A stretch of DNA of 64,000 nucleotides, taken from contig NZ_CP117445.1 of the NCBI RefSeq assembly GCF_030687715.1, positions 561,501-625,500 of the forward strand, read 5' to 3'. A program made the position numbers and the translations under genes. Positions 29,606 to 41,171 of this stretch are shown here, in pieces; the first letter of the stretch is position 1; each line of letters opens with the position of its first letter. This DNA is from Pseudomonas sp. FP2196. Its GTDB lineage: Bacteria > Pseudomonadota > Gammaproteobacteria > Pseudomonadales > Pseudomonadaceae. The notes under the pieces are model-generated. The model was not told where the DNA came from and searched no databases. It saw only the letters and a program-made list of their open reading frames with translations.

Positions 29606-30063
29606 CCCTGTACCTGGCCGATGAACAGGCCATGAGCGACTTTGGCGCACGGATCGCCCGCGTTACTCAGGGCCATGGCCTGATTTTCCTCGAAGGCAAC
29701 CTGGGGATGGGCAAGACCACGCTTTCGCGGGGCATTATTCGCGGGTTGGGACATGTCGGGGCAGTGAAAAGTCCGACCTTCACTTTGGTCGAACCCTACG
29801 AGATCGGTGATGTGCGCGCCTTCCACTTCGACCTGTATCGTCTGGTCGATCCCGAAGAGCTGGAGTTTCTCGGCATCCGCGACTATTTCGAAGACGACGC
29901 ACTGTGCCTGATCGAATGGCCCGATAAAGGTGCAGGCTTTTTGCCAAAGCCTGACCTGACCATTACCATTAGCCCGCAAGACAGCGGGCGTTCGCTGAAA
30001 ATTTTATCCCAGGGCTCGCGCGGCGAGGCTTGGTGTGCCGCTTTGGCGTTGGAATCCAATTAG
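29593..30063 (+). CDS. tsaE: tRNA threonylcarbamoyladenosine ATPase TsaE
   Basis: ATPase required with TsaB, TsaC and TsaD for the t6A modification at position 37 of ANN-decoding tRNAs; 156 aa. P-loop 'GNLGMGKTTLSRG' is followed by 'SPTFTLVEPYE' and 'FHFDLYRL', both diagnostic. GTG 29593 with GGAGGAG upstream, inside the end of nnrD. Confidence 0.96.
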   Translation: MSEVTLYLADEQAMSDFGARIARVTQGHGLIFLEGNLGMGKTTLSRGIIRGLGHVGAVKSPTFTLVEPYEIGDVRAFHFDLYRLVDPEELEFLGIRDYFEDDALCLIEWPDKGAGFLPKPDLTITISPQDSGRSLKILSQGSRGEAWCAALALESN

Positions 30064-30078
30064 ATGATGGGGTTAGGT

Positions 30079-31494
30079 ATGCGCTTTCGCGCGTTGGTGG
30101 CTGCCGCTGGACTGATATTGATGGCAGTAACCGTCAACGCTGTGGCCGACTCAAAGGTCAACAGCGTGCGCCTGTGGCGGGCGCCGGACAACACGCGACT
30201 GGTCTTCGACCTGAGCGGTCCGGTGCAACACAGTGTTTTCACCCTGACCTCACCGGATCGGTTGGTCATCGACATCAATGGCGCCACGTTGGGCGCGCCG
30301 TTGAACGTGCAGACCGCCAACACGCCGATCACCGCGATGCGCTCGGCCCAGCGGACGCCGACCGACCTGCGCGTGGTTATCGACCTGAAAAAAGCCGTCA
30401 CCCCGAAAAGCTTCTCGCTGGCGCCGAACGCGCAGTACGGCAATCGTCTGGTGGTCGATCTGTTCGATAACCCGGCGGACGCGGCGCCGCCGCCTGCACC
30501 GACACCGTCCGTGGCCACCGTGCCGGCGGTTCCGGTCACCCCTTCCGAACCTGCGATCAAGCTGCCACCTGCCCCGGCCGGCAAGCGCGACATCATTGTC
30601 GTGATCGACGCCGGCCACGGCGGTGAAGACCCGGGTGCGTCCGGTTCGCGCGGTCAGCGTGAGAAAGACGTGGTGTTGCAGATCGCTCGCGAACTGCAGC
30701 GTCAGGTCAATGGCATGAAAGGCTTCCGTGCTGAACTGACCCGTACCGGTGACTATTTCATCCCTTTGCGCGGGCGTACCGAAATTGCTCGTAAGAAGGG
30801 CGCCGACCTGTTCGTCTCGATCCACGCCGACGCTGCGCCGTCTGCGGCAGCCTTCGGTGCGTCGGTGTTCGCCTTGTCTGATCGCGGAGCGACGTCGGAG
30901 ACCGCCCGTTGGCTGGCCGACAGCGAAAACCGTTCCGACCTGATCGGTGGTGCCGGCAACGTCAGCCTCGATGACAAGGACCGCATGCTTGCCGGCGTGT
31001 TGCTCGACCTGTCGATGACGGCTTCGCTGACCTCCAGCCTCAACGTCGGTCAGAAAGTCCTGACCAACATCGGCCGGGTCACGCCGCTGCACAAACAACG
31101 TGTGGAGCAGGCCGGGTTCATGGTGCTGAAATCGCCAGACATCCCGTCGATCCTGGTCGAAACCGGCTTCATCTCCAACGCCAATGAAGCGAACAAACTC
31201 TCGGCGTCGAGCCACCAGCAAGCGCTGGCGCGTTCGATCAGCAGCGGCGTCCGTCAGTTCTTCCAGCAGAATCCGCCACCGGGCACCTATATCGCCTGGC
31301 TGCGTGACTCCGGCAAGATCGCCCAAGGGCCGCGCGACCACCGTGTTGGCCCGGGTGAAACGCTGGCGATGATCGGCGTGCGCTATCAGGTGTCGCCGGC
31401 GACGTTGCGCAGCGCGAACAACCTGAAAAGCGATGAGCTGAAAGTCGGCCAGCACTTGACCATTCCTGGCACTGAATTGGCGTCCAAAGAATGA
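30079..31494 (+). CDS. amiB: N-acetylmuramoyl-L-alanine amidase AmiB
   Basis: Periplasmic zinc amidase that splits septal peptidoglycan; 471 aa from this start. Signal peptide [25 protein letters not shown] domain (about 25-130), Pro/Ala linker, amidase_3 domain with Zn ligands in '[11 protein letters not shown]', 'REKDV' and 'SIHADA' and catalytic Glu in 'VETGFISN', and a C-terminal LysM. ATGs at 30064 and 30067 are alternatives; 30079 has GGGG six bases upstream and begins the signal peptide. The last 4 bases overlap mutL. Confidence 0.94.
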   Translation: MRFRALVAAAGLILMAVTVNAVADSKVNSVRLWRAPDNTRLVFDLSGPVQHSVFTLTSPDRLVIDINGATLGAPLNVQTANTPITAMRSAQRTPTDLRVVIDLKKAVTPKSFSLAPNAQYGNRLVVDLFDNPADAAPPPAPTPSVATVPAVPVTPSEPAIKLPPAPAGKRDIIVVIDAGHGGEDPGASGSRGQREKDVVLQIARELQRQVNGMKGFRAELTRTGDYFIPLRGRTEIARKKGADLFVSIHADAAPSAAAFGASVFALSDRGATSETARWLADSENRSDLIGGAGNVSLDDKDRMLAGVLLDLSMTASLTSSLNVGQKVLTNIGRVTPLHKQRVEQAGFMVLKSPDIPSILVETGFISNANEANKLSASSHQQALARSISSGVRQFFQQNPPPGTYIAWLRDSGKIAQGPRDHRVGPGETLAMIGVRYQVSPATLRSANNLKSDELKVGQHLTIPGTELASKE

Positions 31495-33401
31495 ACGAAG
31501 TGCTGAACGCTGCCCGCATCGAACTGCTCAGCCCAAGGCTGGCCAACCAGATCGCCGCCGGTGAGGTGGTCGAGCGCCCGGCGTCGGTGATCAAGGAGCT
31601 GCTGGAAAACAGCCTCGACTCCGGTGCCAAGCGCATCGATGTCGATGTCGAGCAGGGCGGCGTCAAGCTGTTGCGCGTGCGCGACGATGGCAGCGGTATC
31701 TCCGCCGATGACCTGCCGCTGGCGCTGGCCCGGCACGCCACCAGCAAGATTCGCAATCTGGAAGACCTTGAGCAGGTGATGAGCCTGGGCTTTCGCGGTG
31801 AGGCGCTGGCATCGATCAGTTCCGTGGCGCGTCTGACCCTGACTTCGCGCACCCGCGACGCCGATCAGGCCTGGCAGGTCGAGACCGAGGGCCGCGACAT
31901 GGCGCCTCGTGTTCAGCCGGCCGCGCATCCAGTCGGCACCTCGGTGGAAGTCCGCGACCTGTTCTTCAACACCCCGGCGCGGCGCAAGTTTCTCAAAACC
32001 GAAAAAACCGAATTCGATCATCTGCAAGAAGTGATCAAGCGTCTGGCGCTGGCGCGTTTTGATGTGGCCTTCCATTTGCGCCACAACGGCAAGACCATTC
32101 TCAGCCTGCACGAAGCTCACGATGACGCGGCGCGTGCGCGGCGTGTGGCGGCGATCTGTGGTTCGGGTTTCCTGGAGCAAGCCTTGCCGATCGAGATCGA
32201 GCGCAACGGTCTGCATCTGTGGGGCTGGGTTGGTCTGCCGACCTTCAATCGCAGTCAGGCGGACTTGCAGTATTTCTTCGTGAACGGCCGTGCAGTGCGC
32301 GACAAACTGGTGGCCCACGCGGTGCGCCAGGCCTATCGAGACGTGCTGTTCAATGGTCGGCACCCGACCTTTGCGCTGTTTTTCGAGGTCGACCCGGCGG
32401 CGGTGGACGTCAACGTGCACCCGACCAAGCACGAAGTGCGCTTTCGCGATGGGCGCATGGTGCATGACTTCCTTTACGGCACGCTGCACCGCGCTCTTGG
32501 CGATGTGCGTCCGGAAGACCAGCTCGCCGGTTCAGTGACCACAGCCGTCGTTCGACCAACCGGCCTTGATGCCGGTGAGTTCGGCCCGCAGGGTGAAATG
32601 CGTCTGGCAGCCAATGCGTTGTTGGAGCAACCGCAGGCGCAACCGGCGTTCAATACGTCGTCGGGCGCCAGCGCTGGTGGCGCTTATCAGTATCAATACA
32701 CGCCGCGTCCGCAGTCGGCGATGCCGCCTGCCGCTGAGGCTCAGGCTGCGTATCGCGAGTTTTTTGCGCCGTTGCCTGAAGCCAATGCCAATGCGCTGCC
32801 GGCCGGTCAGGAAGATATTCCGCCGCTCGGGTACGCGCTGGCGCAACTGAAGGGCATCTACATCTTGTCCGAGAACGCTCAGGGCCTGGTGCTGGTGGAC
32901 ATGCACGCCGCCCACGAGCGGATCATGTACGAGCGCCTGAAGATTGCCATGGCCAGCGAAGGCCTTAGCGGCCAGCCGTTGCTGGTGCCTGAGTCTCTGG
33001 CGGTGAGTCAGCGCGAGGCCGATTGCGCAGAAGAGCATGCGGCGTGGTTTCAGCGTCTTGGCTTCGAGTTGCAACGCCTTGGCCCGGAAACATTGGCGAT
33101 CCGGCAGATTCCTGCTCTGCTCAAACAAGCCGAAGCCAACCGTTTGGTTGGCGACGTCCTGTCGGATCTGATGGAATACGGCACCAGCGACCGGATTCAG
33201 GCGCACCTCAACGAACTGCTGGGCACTATGGCCTGCCACGGTGCGATCCGCGCCAACCGGCGCCTGGCCCTGCCGGAAATGAACGGTCTGCTGCGTGATA
33301 TGGAAAACACCGAGCGCAGCGGTCAATGTAACCATGGCCGACCGACCTGGACCCAGCTGGGCCTGGACGATCTGGACAAACTGTTCTTGCGCGGTCGTTG
33401 A
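31491..33401 (+). CDS. mutL: DNA mismatch repair protein MutL
   Basis: Mismatch-repair ATPase, 636 aa. GHKL motifs: '[11 protein letters not shown]', 'DDGSGI' and 'GFRGEAL'. The C-terminal dimerisation domain carries an endonuclease-type metal motif, '[13 protein letters not shown]', and '[12 protein letters not shown]', consistent with the nicking MutL of Pseudomonas, which lacks MutH. The stretch from about 345 to 430 is a variable linker. Overlaps amiB by 4 bases and miaA by 1. Confidence 0.97.
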   Translation: MNEVLNAARIELLSPRLANQIAAGEVVERPASVIKELLENSLDSGAKRIDVDVEQGGVKLLRVRDDGSGISADDLPLALARHATSKIRNLEDLEQVMSLGFRGEALASISSVARLTLTSRTRDADQAWQVETEGRDMAPRVQPAAHPVGTSVEVRDLFFNTPARRKFLKTEKTEFDHLQEVIKRLALARFDVAFHLRHNGKTILSLHEAHDDAARARRVAAICGSGFLEQALPIEIERNGLHLWGWVGLPTFNRSQADLQYFFVNGRAVRDKLVAHAVRQAYRDVLFNGRHPTFALFFEVDPAAVDVNVHPTKHEVRFRDGRMVHDFLYGTLHRALGDVRPEDQLAGSVTTAVVRPTGLDAGEFGPQGEMRLAANALLEQPQAQPAFNTSSGASAGGAYQYQYTPRPQSAMPPAAEAQAAYREFFAPLPEANANALPAGQEDIPPLGYALAQLKGIYILSENAQGLVLVDMHAAHERIMYERLKIAMASEGLSGQPLLVPESLAVSQREADCAEEHAAWFQRLGFELQRLGPETLAIRQIPALLKQAEANRLVGDVLSDLMEYGTSDRIQAHLNELLGTMACHGAIRANRRLALPEMNGLLRDMENTERSGQCNHGRPTWTQLGLDDLDKLFLRGR

Positions 33402-34372
33402 TGAGCCAGCTTCCTCCAGCGATTTTTCTGATGGGCCCGACTGCTGCGGGCAAGACCGACCTGGCCATCGAGCTGTCCAAAGTATTGCCGTGCGAGTTGA
33501 TCAGCGTCGATTCTGCGCTGGTTTATCGCGGCATGGACATCGGCACCGCCAAGCCTTCAAAAGAGCTGTTGGCTGAGTATCCGCACCGTTTGATCGACAT
33601 TCTTGATCCGGCTGAAGCGTACTCGGCTGCGGATTTCCGGCGCGATGCCCTGCAAGCGATGGCCGAAATCACTTCGCGCGGAAAAATTCCGCTGCTGGTC
33701 GGCGGCACGATGCTCTATTACAAGGCTTTGGTTGACGGCCTGGCAGACATGCCGGCAGCCGACCCCGAGGTGCGCGCGCAGATCGAAGAAGAGGCTGCAC
33801 GCCTTGGCTGGCAAGCCTTGCACGAGCAATTGGCAGCCATCGACCCGGAGTCAGCGGCGCGGATACATCCGAACGATCCACAGCGACTGAGTCGGGCGCT
33901 GGAGGTTTATCGAGTCAGCGGTCAGAGCATGACTGCCCTGCGCCAGCAACAATCTGCGCAAAGTACTGAAGCAGCCGCTTCGGGACAGCAACAATTGCCC
34001 TATACTGTCGCGAACTTGGCCATTGCCCCGGCAAATCGTCAGGTATTGCACGAGCGCATTAAACAAAGATTCACAAATATGTTGGAACAGGGGTTCATCG
34101 ACGAGGTCGTAGCCCTGCGTAAAAGAAGTGACCTGCATGCGGGGTTGCCGTCTATACGTGCAGTAGGTTACCGCCAAGTCTGGGATTACCTGGACGGCAA
34201 ACTGAGTTTGGCCGAAATGCAGGAGCGGGGAATCATCGCCACCCGCCAATTGGCCAAACGCCAGTTCACCTGGCTGCGCAGCTGGGAAGATTTACACTGG
34301 CTGGACAGTCTTGATTGCGACAATCTGCCACGCGCCTTGAAATACCTTGGGACCATCTCCATATTGAGCTGA
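33401..34372 (+). CDS. miaA: tRNA dimethylallyltransferase MiaA
   Basis: Adds the isopentenyl group to A37 of UNN-reading tRNAs; 323 aa. P-loop '[11 protein letters not shown]', '[18 protein letters not shown]' and the substrate motif '[11 protein letters not shown]' are present. ATG 33401 overlaps the mutL stop (TGATG). A Gln/Ser/Ala-rich insertion lies around residues 183-200. Upstream of hfq, the same pairing as in E. coli. Confidence 0.97.
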   Translation: MSQLPPAIFLMGPTAAGKTDLAIELSKVLPCELISVDSALVYRGMDIGTAKPSKELLAEYPHRLIDILDPAEAYSAADFRRDALQAMAEITSRGKIPLLVGGTMLYYKALVDGLADMPAADPEVRAQIEEEAARLGWQALHEQLAAIDPESAARIHPNDPQRLSRALEVYRVSGQSMTALRQQQSAQSTEAAASGQQQLPYTVANLAIAPANRQVLHERIKQRFTNMLEQGFIDEVVALRKRSDLHAGLPSIRAVGYRQVWDYLDGKLSLAEMQERGIIATRQLAKRQFTWLRSWEDLHWLDSLDCDNLPRALKYLGTISILS

Positions 34373-34467
34373 GTCCTTGCAATTGCCGTCTATCCTTGGG
34401 GGTGTGGCGGCCAAAGCCATCTGAATTACCTATTTTTTATTATTGAATCCTTAAAGGAGTGCGGCAC

Positions 34468-34734
34468 ATGTCAAAAGGGCATTCGCTACAAGACCCTTAC
34501 TTGAATACTTTACGTAAAGAGAAAGTTGGGGTTTCCATCTACCTGGTCAACGGTATCAAACTGCAAGGCACGATCGAGTCCTTCGACCAGTTCGTGATCC
34601 TGCTGAAAAACACCGTCAGCCAGATGGTTTACAAACACGCTATCTCTACCGTCGTGCCAGTTCGTCCAATTCGTCTGCCTAGCGCAACCGAAAATGAACA
34701 GGGCGACGCAGATCCAGCTCCGGGTAACGCCTGA
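34468..34734 (+). CDS. hfq: RNA chaperone Hfq
   Basis: Hexameric Sm-like RNA chaperone of 88 aa. Sm1 '[23 protein letters not shown]' (read in parts) and Sm2 '[10 protein letters not shown]' match Pseudomonas Hfq; Gln8, Phe42 and the YKH motif of the proximal face are present. Short acidic tail after the core. AAGGAG 11 bases before ATG 34468. The 95 bases upstream are AT-rich near the start and may hold a promoter, but I cannot place one confidently. Confidence 0.98.
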   Translation: MSKGHSLQDPYLNTLRKEKVGVSIYLVNGIKLQGTIESFDQFVILLKNTVSQMVYKHAISTVVPVRPIRLPSATENEQGDADPAPGNA

Positions 34735-34746
34735 TAGGAGTCTCCT

Positions 34747-36048
34747 TTGTTCTTTGAGCGCCACGGTGGTGGTGAACGGGTCATCCTCGTTCACTTGGAT
34801 GGACAGGACCCTGAGGCGCGCGAAGATCCGCAGGAGTTTCAGGAACTGGCTAATTCGGCGGGCGCCGAGACCGTTGCGTTTTTTAACGTACCGCGTCATC
34901 GGCCAACCGCCAAATTCCTGATTGGCAGTGGCAAGGTCGAGGAGCTGCGCGACCTGGTTCATGCCGAAAAGGCCGATCTGGTGATTTTCAATCACATCCT
35001 CACGCCCAGTCAGGAACGTAACCTCGAACGTGTTTTCGAGTGTCGCGTGATCGATCGCACCGGTCTGATTCTCGATATTTTCGCCCAGCGCGCCCGCACC
35101 CATGAAGGCAAGCTCCAGGTTGAACTGGCCCAGCTTGACCACATGAGCACCCGGCTGGTTCGTGGCTGGACTCACCTTGAGCGTCAAGGTGGTGGTATCG
35201 GCATGCGTGGCCCGGGTGAAACCCAGCTGGAAACCGACCGTCGTTTGCTGCGGGTTCGCCTGCGCCAGATCAAGGGCCGGCTGGAAAAAGTGCGCAGCCA
35301 GCGCGAGCAATCGCGGCGCGGCCGCTCGCGTGCGGATATTCCTACCGTGTCTTTGGTGGGGTATACCAACGCCGGTAAATCCACACTCTTCAATAACGTG
35401 ACGAAATCCGACGTGTACGCGGCGGATCAGTTGTTCGCCACGCTGGACCCGACACTGCGCCGTCTGGAGCTGGACGACCTCGGGCCGATTGTCCTGGCCG
35501 ACACGGTGGGTTTCATTCGCCACTTGCCTCACAAGCTTGTCGAAGCATTTCGGTCTACGCTCGAAGAGTCGAGCAACTCCGATCTGCTGTTGCATGTGAT
35601 CGATGCGGCCGAACCGGATCGCATGTTGCAGATCGAGCAGGTGATGGTGGTGCTGGGCGAGATCGGGGCCCAGGACTTGCCGATACTCGAGGTCTATAAC
35701 AAACTCGATTTGCTTGAAGGCGTTGAGCCACAAATCCAGCGCGATGCCGATGGCAAACCGCAACGGGTCTGGCTTTCGGCGCGTGATGGCAGCGGTCTGG
35801 AATTGCTTGAGCAAGCCATCGCCGAGTTGCTGGGCAGTGATTTGTTCGTGGGCACATTGCGTTTGCCGCAACGATTCGCTCGACTGCGTGCGCAGTTCTT
35901 CGAACTCGGTGCGGTGCAGAAAGAAGAACACGACGAAGAAGGCATCAGTCTGCTGGCCGTTCGTTTGCCCCGGGTCGAGTTGAATCGACTGGTAAGCCGC
36001 GAAGGATTGCAGCCGATGGAATTCATCGAGCAACACACTTTGCAATAA
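34747..36048 (+). CDS. hflX: ribosome-rescue GTPase HflX
   Basis: Obg-HflX superfamily GTPase that splits stalled or stressed 70S ribosomes; 433 aa. N-terminal ATP-binding region contains 'RVIDRTGLILDIFAQRA' and 'GGGIGMRGPGETQLE'. G motifs: 'GYTNAGKSTLFN', 'DTVGF' and 'NKLD'. Start TTG 34747 with AGGAG in 'ATAGGAGTCTCC', 12 bases after hfq. Confidence 0.96.
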   Translation: MFFERHGGGERVILVHLDGQDPEAREDPQEFQELANSAGAETVAFFNVPRHRPTAKFLIGSGKVEELRDLVHAEKADLVIFNHILTPSQERNLERVFECRVIDRTGLILDIFAQRARTHEGKLQVELAQLDHMSTRLVRGWTHLERQGGGIGMRGPGETQLETDRRLLRVRLRQIKGRLEKVRSQREQSRRGRSRADIPTVSLVGYTNAGKSTLFNNVTKSDVYAADQLFATLDPTLRRLELDDLGPIVLADTVGFIRHLPHKLVEAFRSTLEESSNSDLLLHVIDAAEPDRMLQIEQVMVVLGEIGAQDLPILEVYNKLDLLEGVEPQIQRDADGKPQRVWLSARDGSGLELLEQAIAELLGSDLFVGTLRLPQRFARLRAQFFELGAVQKEEHDEEGISLLAVRLPRVELNRLVSREGLQPMEFIEQHTLQ

Positions 36049-36144
36049 AAGCCTGACAAAGCGGTTGTGCCGCAACGGCAGGCATTCTGTAGCATTGGTC
36101 GGCGCGCCGTGGGTGCGTCTTTGCTTTATCAGATGGAGAGCGCT

Positions 36145-37317
36145 ATGGCTTGGAATGAGCCGGGTGGCAACTCGAATAATCAGGATCCTTGGGGTGGCAA
36201 ACGCCGCAATAACGGCGACCGCAAGGGGCCACCGGATCTCGACGAGGCCTTCCGAAAGCTGCAGGAAAGCCTGAACGGGTTGTTCGGTGGTGGTAAGAAA
36301 CGCGGTGGTGATGACGGCGGTGGTTCGGGCAGGAGTGGTGGCGGCTTCGGCGGTCTGCTCGGCATCGGTCTCGTTGTGCTGGCGGCTGTCTGGCTGTACA
36401 GCGCGGTCTACGTGGTCGACGAGCAGGAGCAAGCCGTGGTGCTGCGCTTCGGCAAGTACTACGAAACCGTCGGCCCCGGCCTGAACATCTACTTCCCGCC
36501 GATCGATAAAAAGTACATGGAAAACGTCACGCGTGAGCGTGCCTACACCAAGCAGGGCCAGATGCTGACCGAAGACGAGAACATCGTCGAAGTGCCGCTG
36601 ACCGTGCAGTACAAGATCAGCAACCTGCAGGACTTCGTGCTGAACGTCGATCAGCCGGAAATCAGCCTGCAGCATGCGACCGACAGCGCCCTGCGCCACG
36701 TGGTGGGTTCCACCGCCATGGACCAGGTGCTGACTGAAGGTCGAGAATTGATGGCCAGCGAAATCAAGGAGCGTCTGCAACGTTTCCTCGATACCTATCG
36801 CACCGGTATCACCGTCACCCAGGTCAACGTACAGAGCGCAGCGGCACCGCGTGAAGTGCAGGAAGCCTTCGATGACGTGATCCGCGCGCGTGAAGACGAG
36901 CAGCGTTCGCGCAACCAGGCGGAAACCTACGCCAACGGCGTGGTGCCGGAAGCCCGTGGTCAGGCCCAGCGCATCCTCGAAGATGCCAACGGTTACCGCG
37001 ACGAAACGGTCTCGCGCGCCAAGGGTGAGGCAGATCGCTTTACCAAACTGGTCGCCGAGTATCGCAAGGCACCTGAAGTCACCCGCCAGCGTCTGTACCT
37101 GGACACCATGCAGGAAGTCTTCAGCAATACCAGCAAGGTACTCGTGACCGGTAATAAAGACGGCCAGAGCAACCTGCTTTACCTGCCGTTGGACAAAATG
37201 ATTCAGAACAGTTCGGGCAGCAATGCACCGGTCACCGGTTCGGCCGCCGCCAGCAACACGGATGTCACGCCGCACGTCACTGACCTGCCGCAGTCGCGCA
37301 CAAGGGAGACCCGCTGA
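36145..37317 (+). CDS. hflK: FtsH protease modulator HflK
   Basis: SPFH/band 7 membrane protein that with HflC forms a cage around FtsH; 390 aa. The cytoplasmic N-terminus is Gly/Lys-rich (MAWNEPGGNSNNQDPWGGKR). One membrane helix ('GLLGIGLVVLAAVWLYSAVYV', about 69-89) precedes the SPFH domain and coiled coil. ATG 36145 with GGAG at 36135-36138; upstream codons rejected. Overlaps hflC by one base. Confidence 0.96.
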   Translation: MAWNEPGGNSNNQDPWGGKRRNNGDRKGPPDLDEAFRKLQESLNGLFGGGKKRGGDDGGGSGRSGGGFGGLLGIGLVVLAAVWLYSAVYVVDEQEQAVVLRFGKYYETVGPGLNIYFPPIDKKYMENVTRERAYTKQGQMLTEDENIVEVPLTVQYKISNLQDFVLNVDQPEISLQHATDSALRHVVGSTAMDQVLTEGRELMASEIKERLQRFLDTYRTGITVTQVNVQSAAAPREVQEAFDDVIRAREDEQRSRNQAETYANGVVPEARGQAQRILEDANGYRDETVSRAKGEADRFTKLVAEYRKAPEVTRQRLYLDTMQEVFSNTSKVLVTGNKDGQSNLLYLPLDKMIQNSSGSNAPVTGSAAASNTDVTPHVTDLPQSRTRETR

Positions 37318-38186
37318 TGAGCAATAAATCGCTGATCGCCCTGATCGTTGGCGTTGTCGTGGTACTGGTTGGCTGGAACTGCTTCTACATCGTCGCTCAG
37401 ACCGAGCGCGCGGTGTTGCTGCAATTCGGTCGTGTGGTGCAGGCGGATGTTCAGCCAGGTCTGCATGTGAAAGTGCCTTACGTTAACCAGGTGCGTAAAT
37501 TCGACGCACGTCTGATGACGCTGGATGCACCGACGCAGCGTTTCCTGACTCTGGAAAAGAAAGCCGTGATGGTTGATGCCTACGCCAAGTGGCGTGTGAA
37601 AGATGCCGAGCGCTTCTACACCGCAACTTCCGGCCTCAAGCAAATCGCCGACGAGCGTCTGTCCCGTCGTCTGGAATCCGGTCTGCGTGACCAGTTCGGT
37701 AAGCGCACCCTGCACGAAGTTGTGTCTGGTGAGCGTGATGCGCTGATGGCTGACATCACTGCTTCGCTGAACAAGATGGCGGAAAAGGAGCTGGGTATCG
37801 AAGTTGTCGATGTCCGGGTCAAGACCATCGATCTGCCGAAAGAAGTGAACCGCAGTGTGTTCGAACGTATGAGCACCGAGCGTGAGCGTGAAGCTCGCGA
37901 GCACCGCGCCAAGGGTAACGAACTGGCAGAAGGCATCCGTGCCGACGCCGATCGTCAACGCCGCGTGCTGCTGGCTGAAGCCTATCGTGAATCCGAAGAG
38001 ATTCGCGGTGACGGTGACGCCCAGGCCGCTGCGATCTACTCCAAGGCCTACGGCCAGGATCAGGAGTTCTACGGTTTCTACCGTAGCCTGCGCGCCTACC
38101 GTGAAAGCTTCGCGAACAAATCCGACGTCCTGGTCCTCGACCCAAGCAGCGACTTTTTCCGTTATCTGGAAAAGTCCAAGCCTTGA
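37317..38186 (+). CDS. hflC: FtsH protease modulator HflC
   Basis: Partner of HflK, 289 aa. N-terminal membrane helix ('LIALIVGVVVVLVGWNCFYIV'), SPFH domain from about residue 20 to 200, charged coiled coil ('STEREREAREHRAKG'), and the terminal 'YRSLRAYRESF...SDFFRYL'. Translation is probably coupled to hflK (TGATG). Confidence 0.97.
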   Translation: MSNKSLIALIVGVVVVLVGWNCFYIVAQTERAVLLQFGRVVQADVQPGLHVKVPYVNQVRKFDARLMTLDAPTQRFLTLEKKAVMVDAYAKWRVKDAERFYTATSGLKQIADERLSRRLESGLRDQFGKRTLHEVVSGERDALMADITASLNKMAEKELGIEVVDVRVKTIDLPKEVNRSVFERMSTEREREAREHRAKGNELAEGIRADADRQRRVLLAEAYRESEEIRGDGDAQAAAIYSKAYGQDQEFYGFYRSLRAYRESFANKSDVLVLDPSSDFFRYLEKSKP

Positions 38187-38500
38187 TACGACGTTGACCT
38201 GAATCATTCCGCCCGGCGGCTAAAACCTCGGGCGGGGTGATCCTTTGGGAAAACGTGTGTATGATGCGGCAGCCGGGAAATTCCCGGCTTTTTTGCGTCT
38301 GCACGTTTGATTGCTGTTTTTGCTGCAGAACATCGGGTTGAACAGCCCGAACAGTTTTTCGAGGAAAGTGATGGGCGAGGCCGGTATCAGGCCTTTCGCT
38401 GCGTCGTTCATGCGCGTGCGTTTTGAACGGACCGGTCATTTTCTGCTTCACTCAAGGCTCGCCCTAGTGCTGGCCGCCCGGATCAAAGGGGAATGGCGTA
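38187..38500 (+). other. hflC-hisZ intergenic region with two hairpins
   Basis: 314 bases without a supportable gene. A GC-rich hairpin lies at 38209-38235 (CCGCCCG/CGGGCGG). A TATGAT -10-like box at 38260-38265 is followed at once by the terminator at 38271. The sequence after that to hisZ shows no conserved frame; the small DUF2065 gene I would expect here from other pseudomonads was not found. Confidence 0.55.
38271..38295 (+). terminator. rho-independent terminator after hflC
   Basis: Perfect stem AGCCGGGA/TCCCGGCT with a three-base loop, followed by TTTTTT. It separates the hfq-hflX-hflK-hflC unit from hisZ-purA, or attenuates read-through. Confidence 0.88.
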
Positions 38501-39688
38501 ATGGCAACGGTAGACCGCTGGCTGCTGCCAGATGGCATCGAAGAAGTACTGCCACCGGAAGCGGCGCGCATTGAAGTTGCGCGTCGTCAGGTGTTGGATC
38601 TGTTCCAGAGCTGGGGTTACGAGTTTGTCGTGACCCCCCATATCGAGTACCTGGAATCCCTGCTGACCGGCGCGGGCCAGGACCTGGATCTGCGTACCTT
38701 CAAGGTCATCGACCCGCAGTCGGGCCGGCAGATGGGTTTCCGCGCCGACATCACGCCGCAAGTGGCACGCATCGATGCGCACACCCTGCGTCGTGAAGGC
38801 CCGAGCCGTCTGTGCTACGCCGGCAGCGTACTGCACGCCCAACCGCGCGCACTGTCGTCCTCGCGCAGCCCGATTCAGTTGGGCGCCGAGTTGTACGGCG
38901 ATGCCAGCCCGAGCAGCGACGTCGAAGTCATCAGTCTGATGCTGGCCATGCTGCAACTGGCCGATGTGCCGGATGTGCACATGGATCTTGGTCACGTCGG
39001 CATCTACCGTGGTCTGGCGCGCGCTGCCGGTCTGTCCGGTGAAGTCGAGCAGCAGTTGTTCGATGCGTTGCAACGCAAGGCCATCGACGAGGTCATTACC
39101 TTGACCGAAGGCTTGCCGGCAGATCTGTCCGGCATGCTGCGTGCGCTGGTCGATCTGTGTGGCGGCCGCGAAGTGCTGTCGGCTGCCCGCGAGCGTCTGG
39201 CCGATGCGCCGGCGCCGGTACTGGCGGCACTGGAAGATTTGCTGGCGATCGCCGAGCGTCTGTCGGCGCGCTTCCCGGAGCTGCCGCTGTATTTTGATCT
39301 GGGCGAGCTGCGCGGTTACCACTACCACACCGGTGTGGTGTTCGCGGTGTTCGTGCCGGGCGTTGGCCAGTCCATCGCTCAGGGCGGTCGCTACGACGAC
39401 ATCGGCGCCGACTTCGGTCGCGCCCGTCCGGCGACTGGCTTCTCCACCGATTTGAAAACCCTGGTGACCCTGGGGCGTGCTGAAATCGAGCTACCGTCTG
39501 GCGGTATCTGGATGCCTGACAGTACGGATGCGGCACTCTGGCAGCAGGTTTGCCAGTTGCGCAGTGAGGGTCAGCGTGTCGTTCAGGCGTTGCCTGGACA
39601 ACCTTTGGCCGCCGCCCGTGATGCGGACTGCGACCGGCAATTGATTCAGCAGAACGGGCTTTGGCAAGTATCGCCACTGGCTTCTTGA
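38501..39688 (+). CDS. hisZ: ATP phosphoribosyltransferase regulatory subunit HisZ
   Basis: Histidyl-tRNA-synthetase-like regulatory partner of short-form HisG in histidine synthesis; 395 aa. '[16 protein letters not shown]', '[14 protein letters not shown]' and '[10 protein letters not shown]' are the class II synthetase-like motifs. AAAGGGGA upstream of ATG 38501. hisG is not in the window. purA follows 54 bases later. Confidence 0.95.
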   Translation: MATVDRWLLPDGIEEVLPPEAARIEVARRQVLDLFQSWGYEFVVTPHIEYLESLLTGAGQDLDLRTFKVIDPQSGRQMGFRADITPQVARIDAHTLRREGPSRLCYAGSVLHAQPRALSSSRSPIQLGAELYGDASPSSDVEVISLMLAMLQLADVPDVHMDLGHVGIYRGLARAAGLSGEVEQQLFDALQRKAIDEVITLTEGLPADLSGMLRALVDLCGGREVLSAARERLADAPAPVLAALEDLLAIAERLSARFPELPLYFDLGELRGYHYHTGVVFAVFVPGVGQSIAQGGRYDDIGADFGRARPATGFSTDLKTLVTLGRAEIELPSGGIWMPDSTDAALWQQVCQLRSEGQRVVQALPGQPLAAARDADCDRQLIQQNGLWQVSPLAS

Positions 39689-41032
<1,344 letters not shown>

Positions 41033-41052
41033 TAAGTCGTTGATGTAAAAAA

Positions 41053-41078
41053 CAAAGGCCCCTTAATCGGGGCCTTTG
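41053..41078 (+). terminator. rho-independent terminator after purA
   Basis: Stem CAAAGGCCCC/GGGGCCTTTG with a six-base loop, A-run before and TCGTTT after. Can act in both directions, though only purA needs it. Confidence 0.85.
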
Positions 41079-41171
41079 TCGTTTATGCCTGTTGGACGGC
41101 ATGACCTTTGCTGTGAATCTGTCTACAAGAGTGCCATCAAATTAATGGCGTCAGAAGTAGAGGGATTCATA

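Noticed and set aside
34510..37275. A 921-codon open frame on the minus strand across hfq, hflX and hflK.
   Set aside because: It is antisense to three clear genes, has no family-like sequence, and long antisense frames are expected at this GC and codon bias.
38220..38411. A 63-codon minus-strand frame in the hflC-hisZ gap.
   Set aside because: It runs through the terminator stem, has no ribosome binding site and no hydrophobic profile like the DUF2065 protein expected there.
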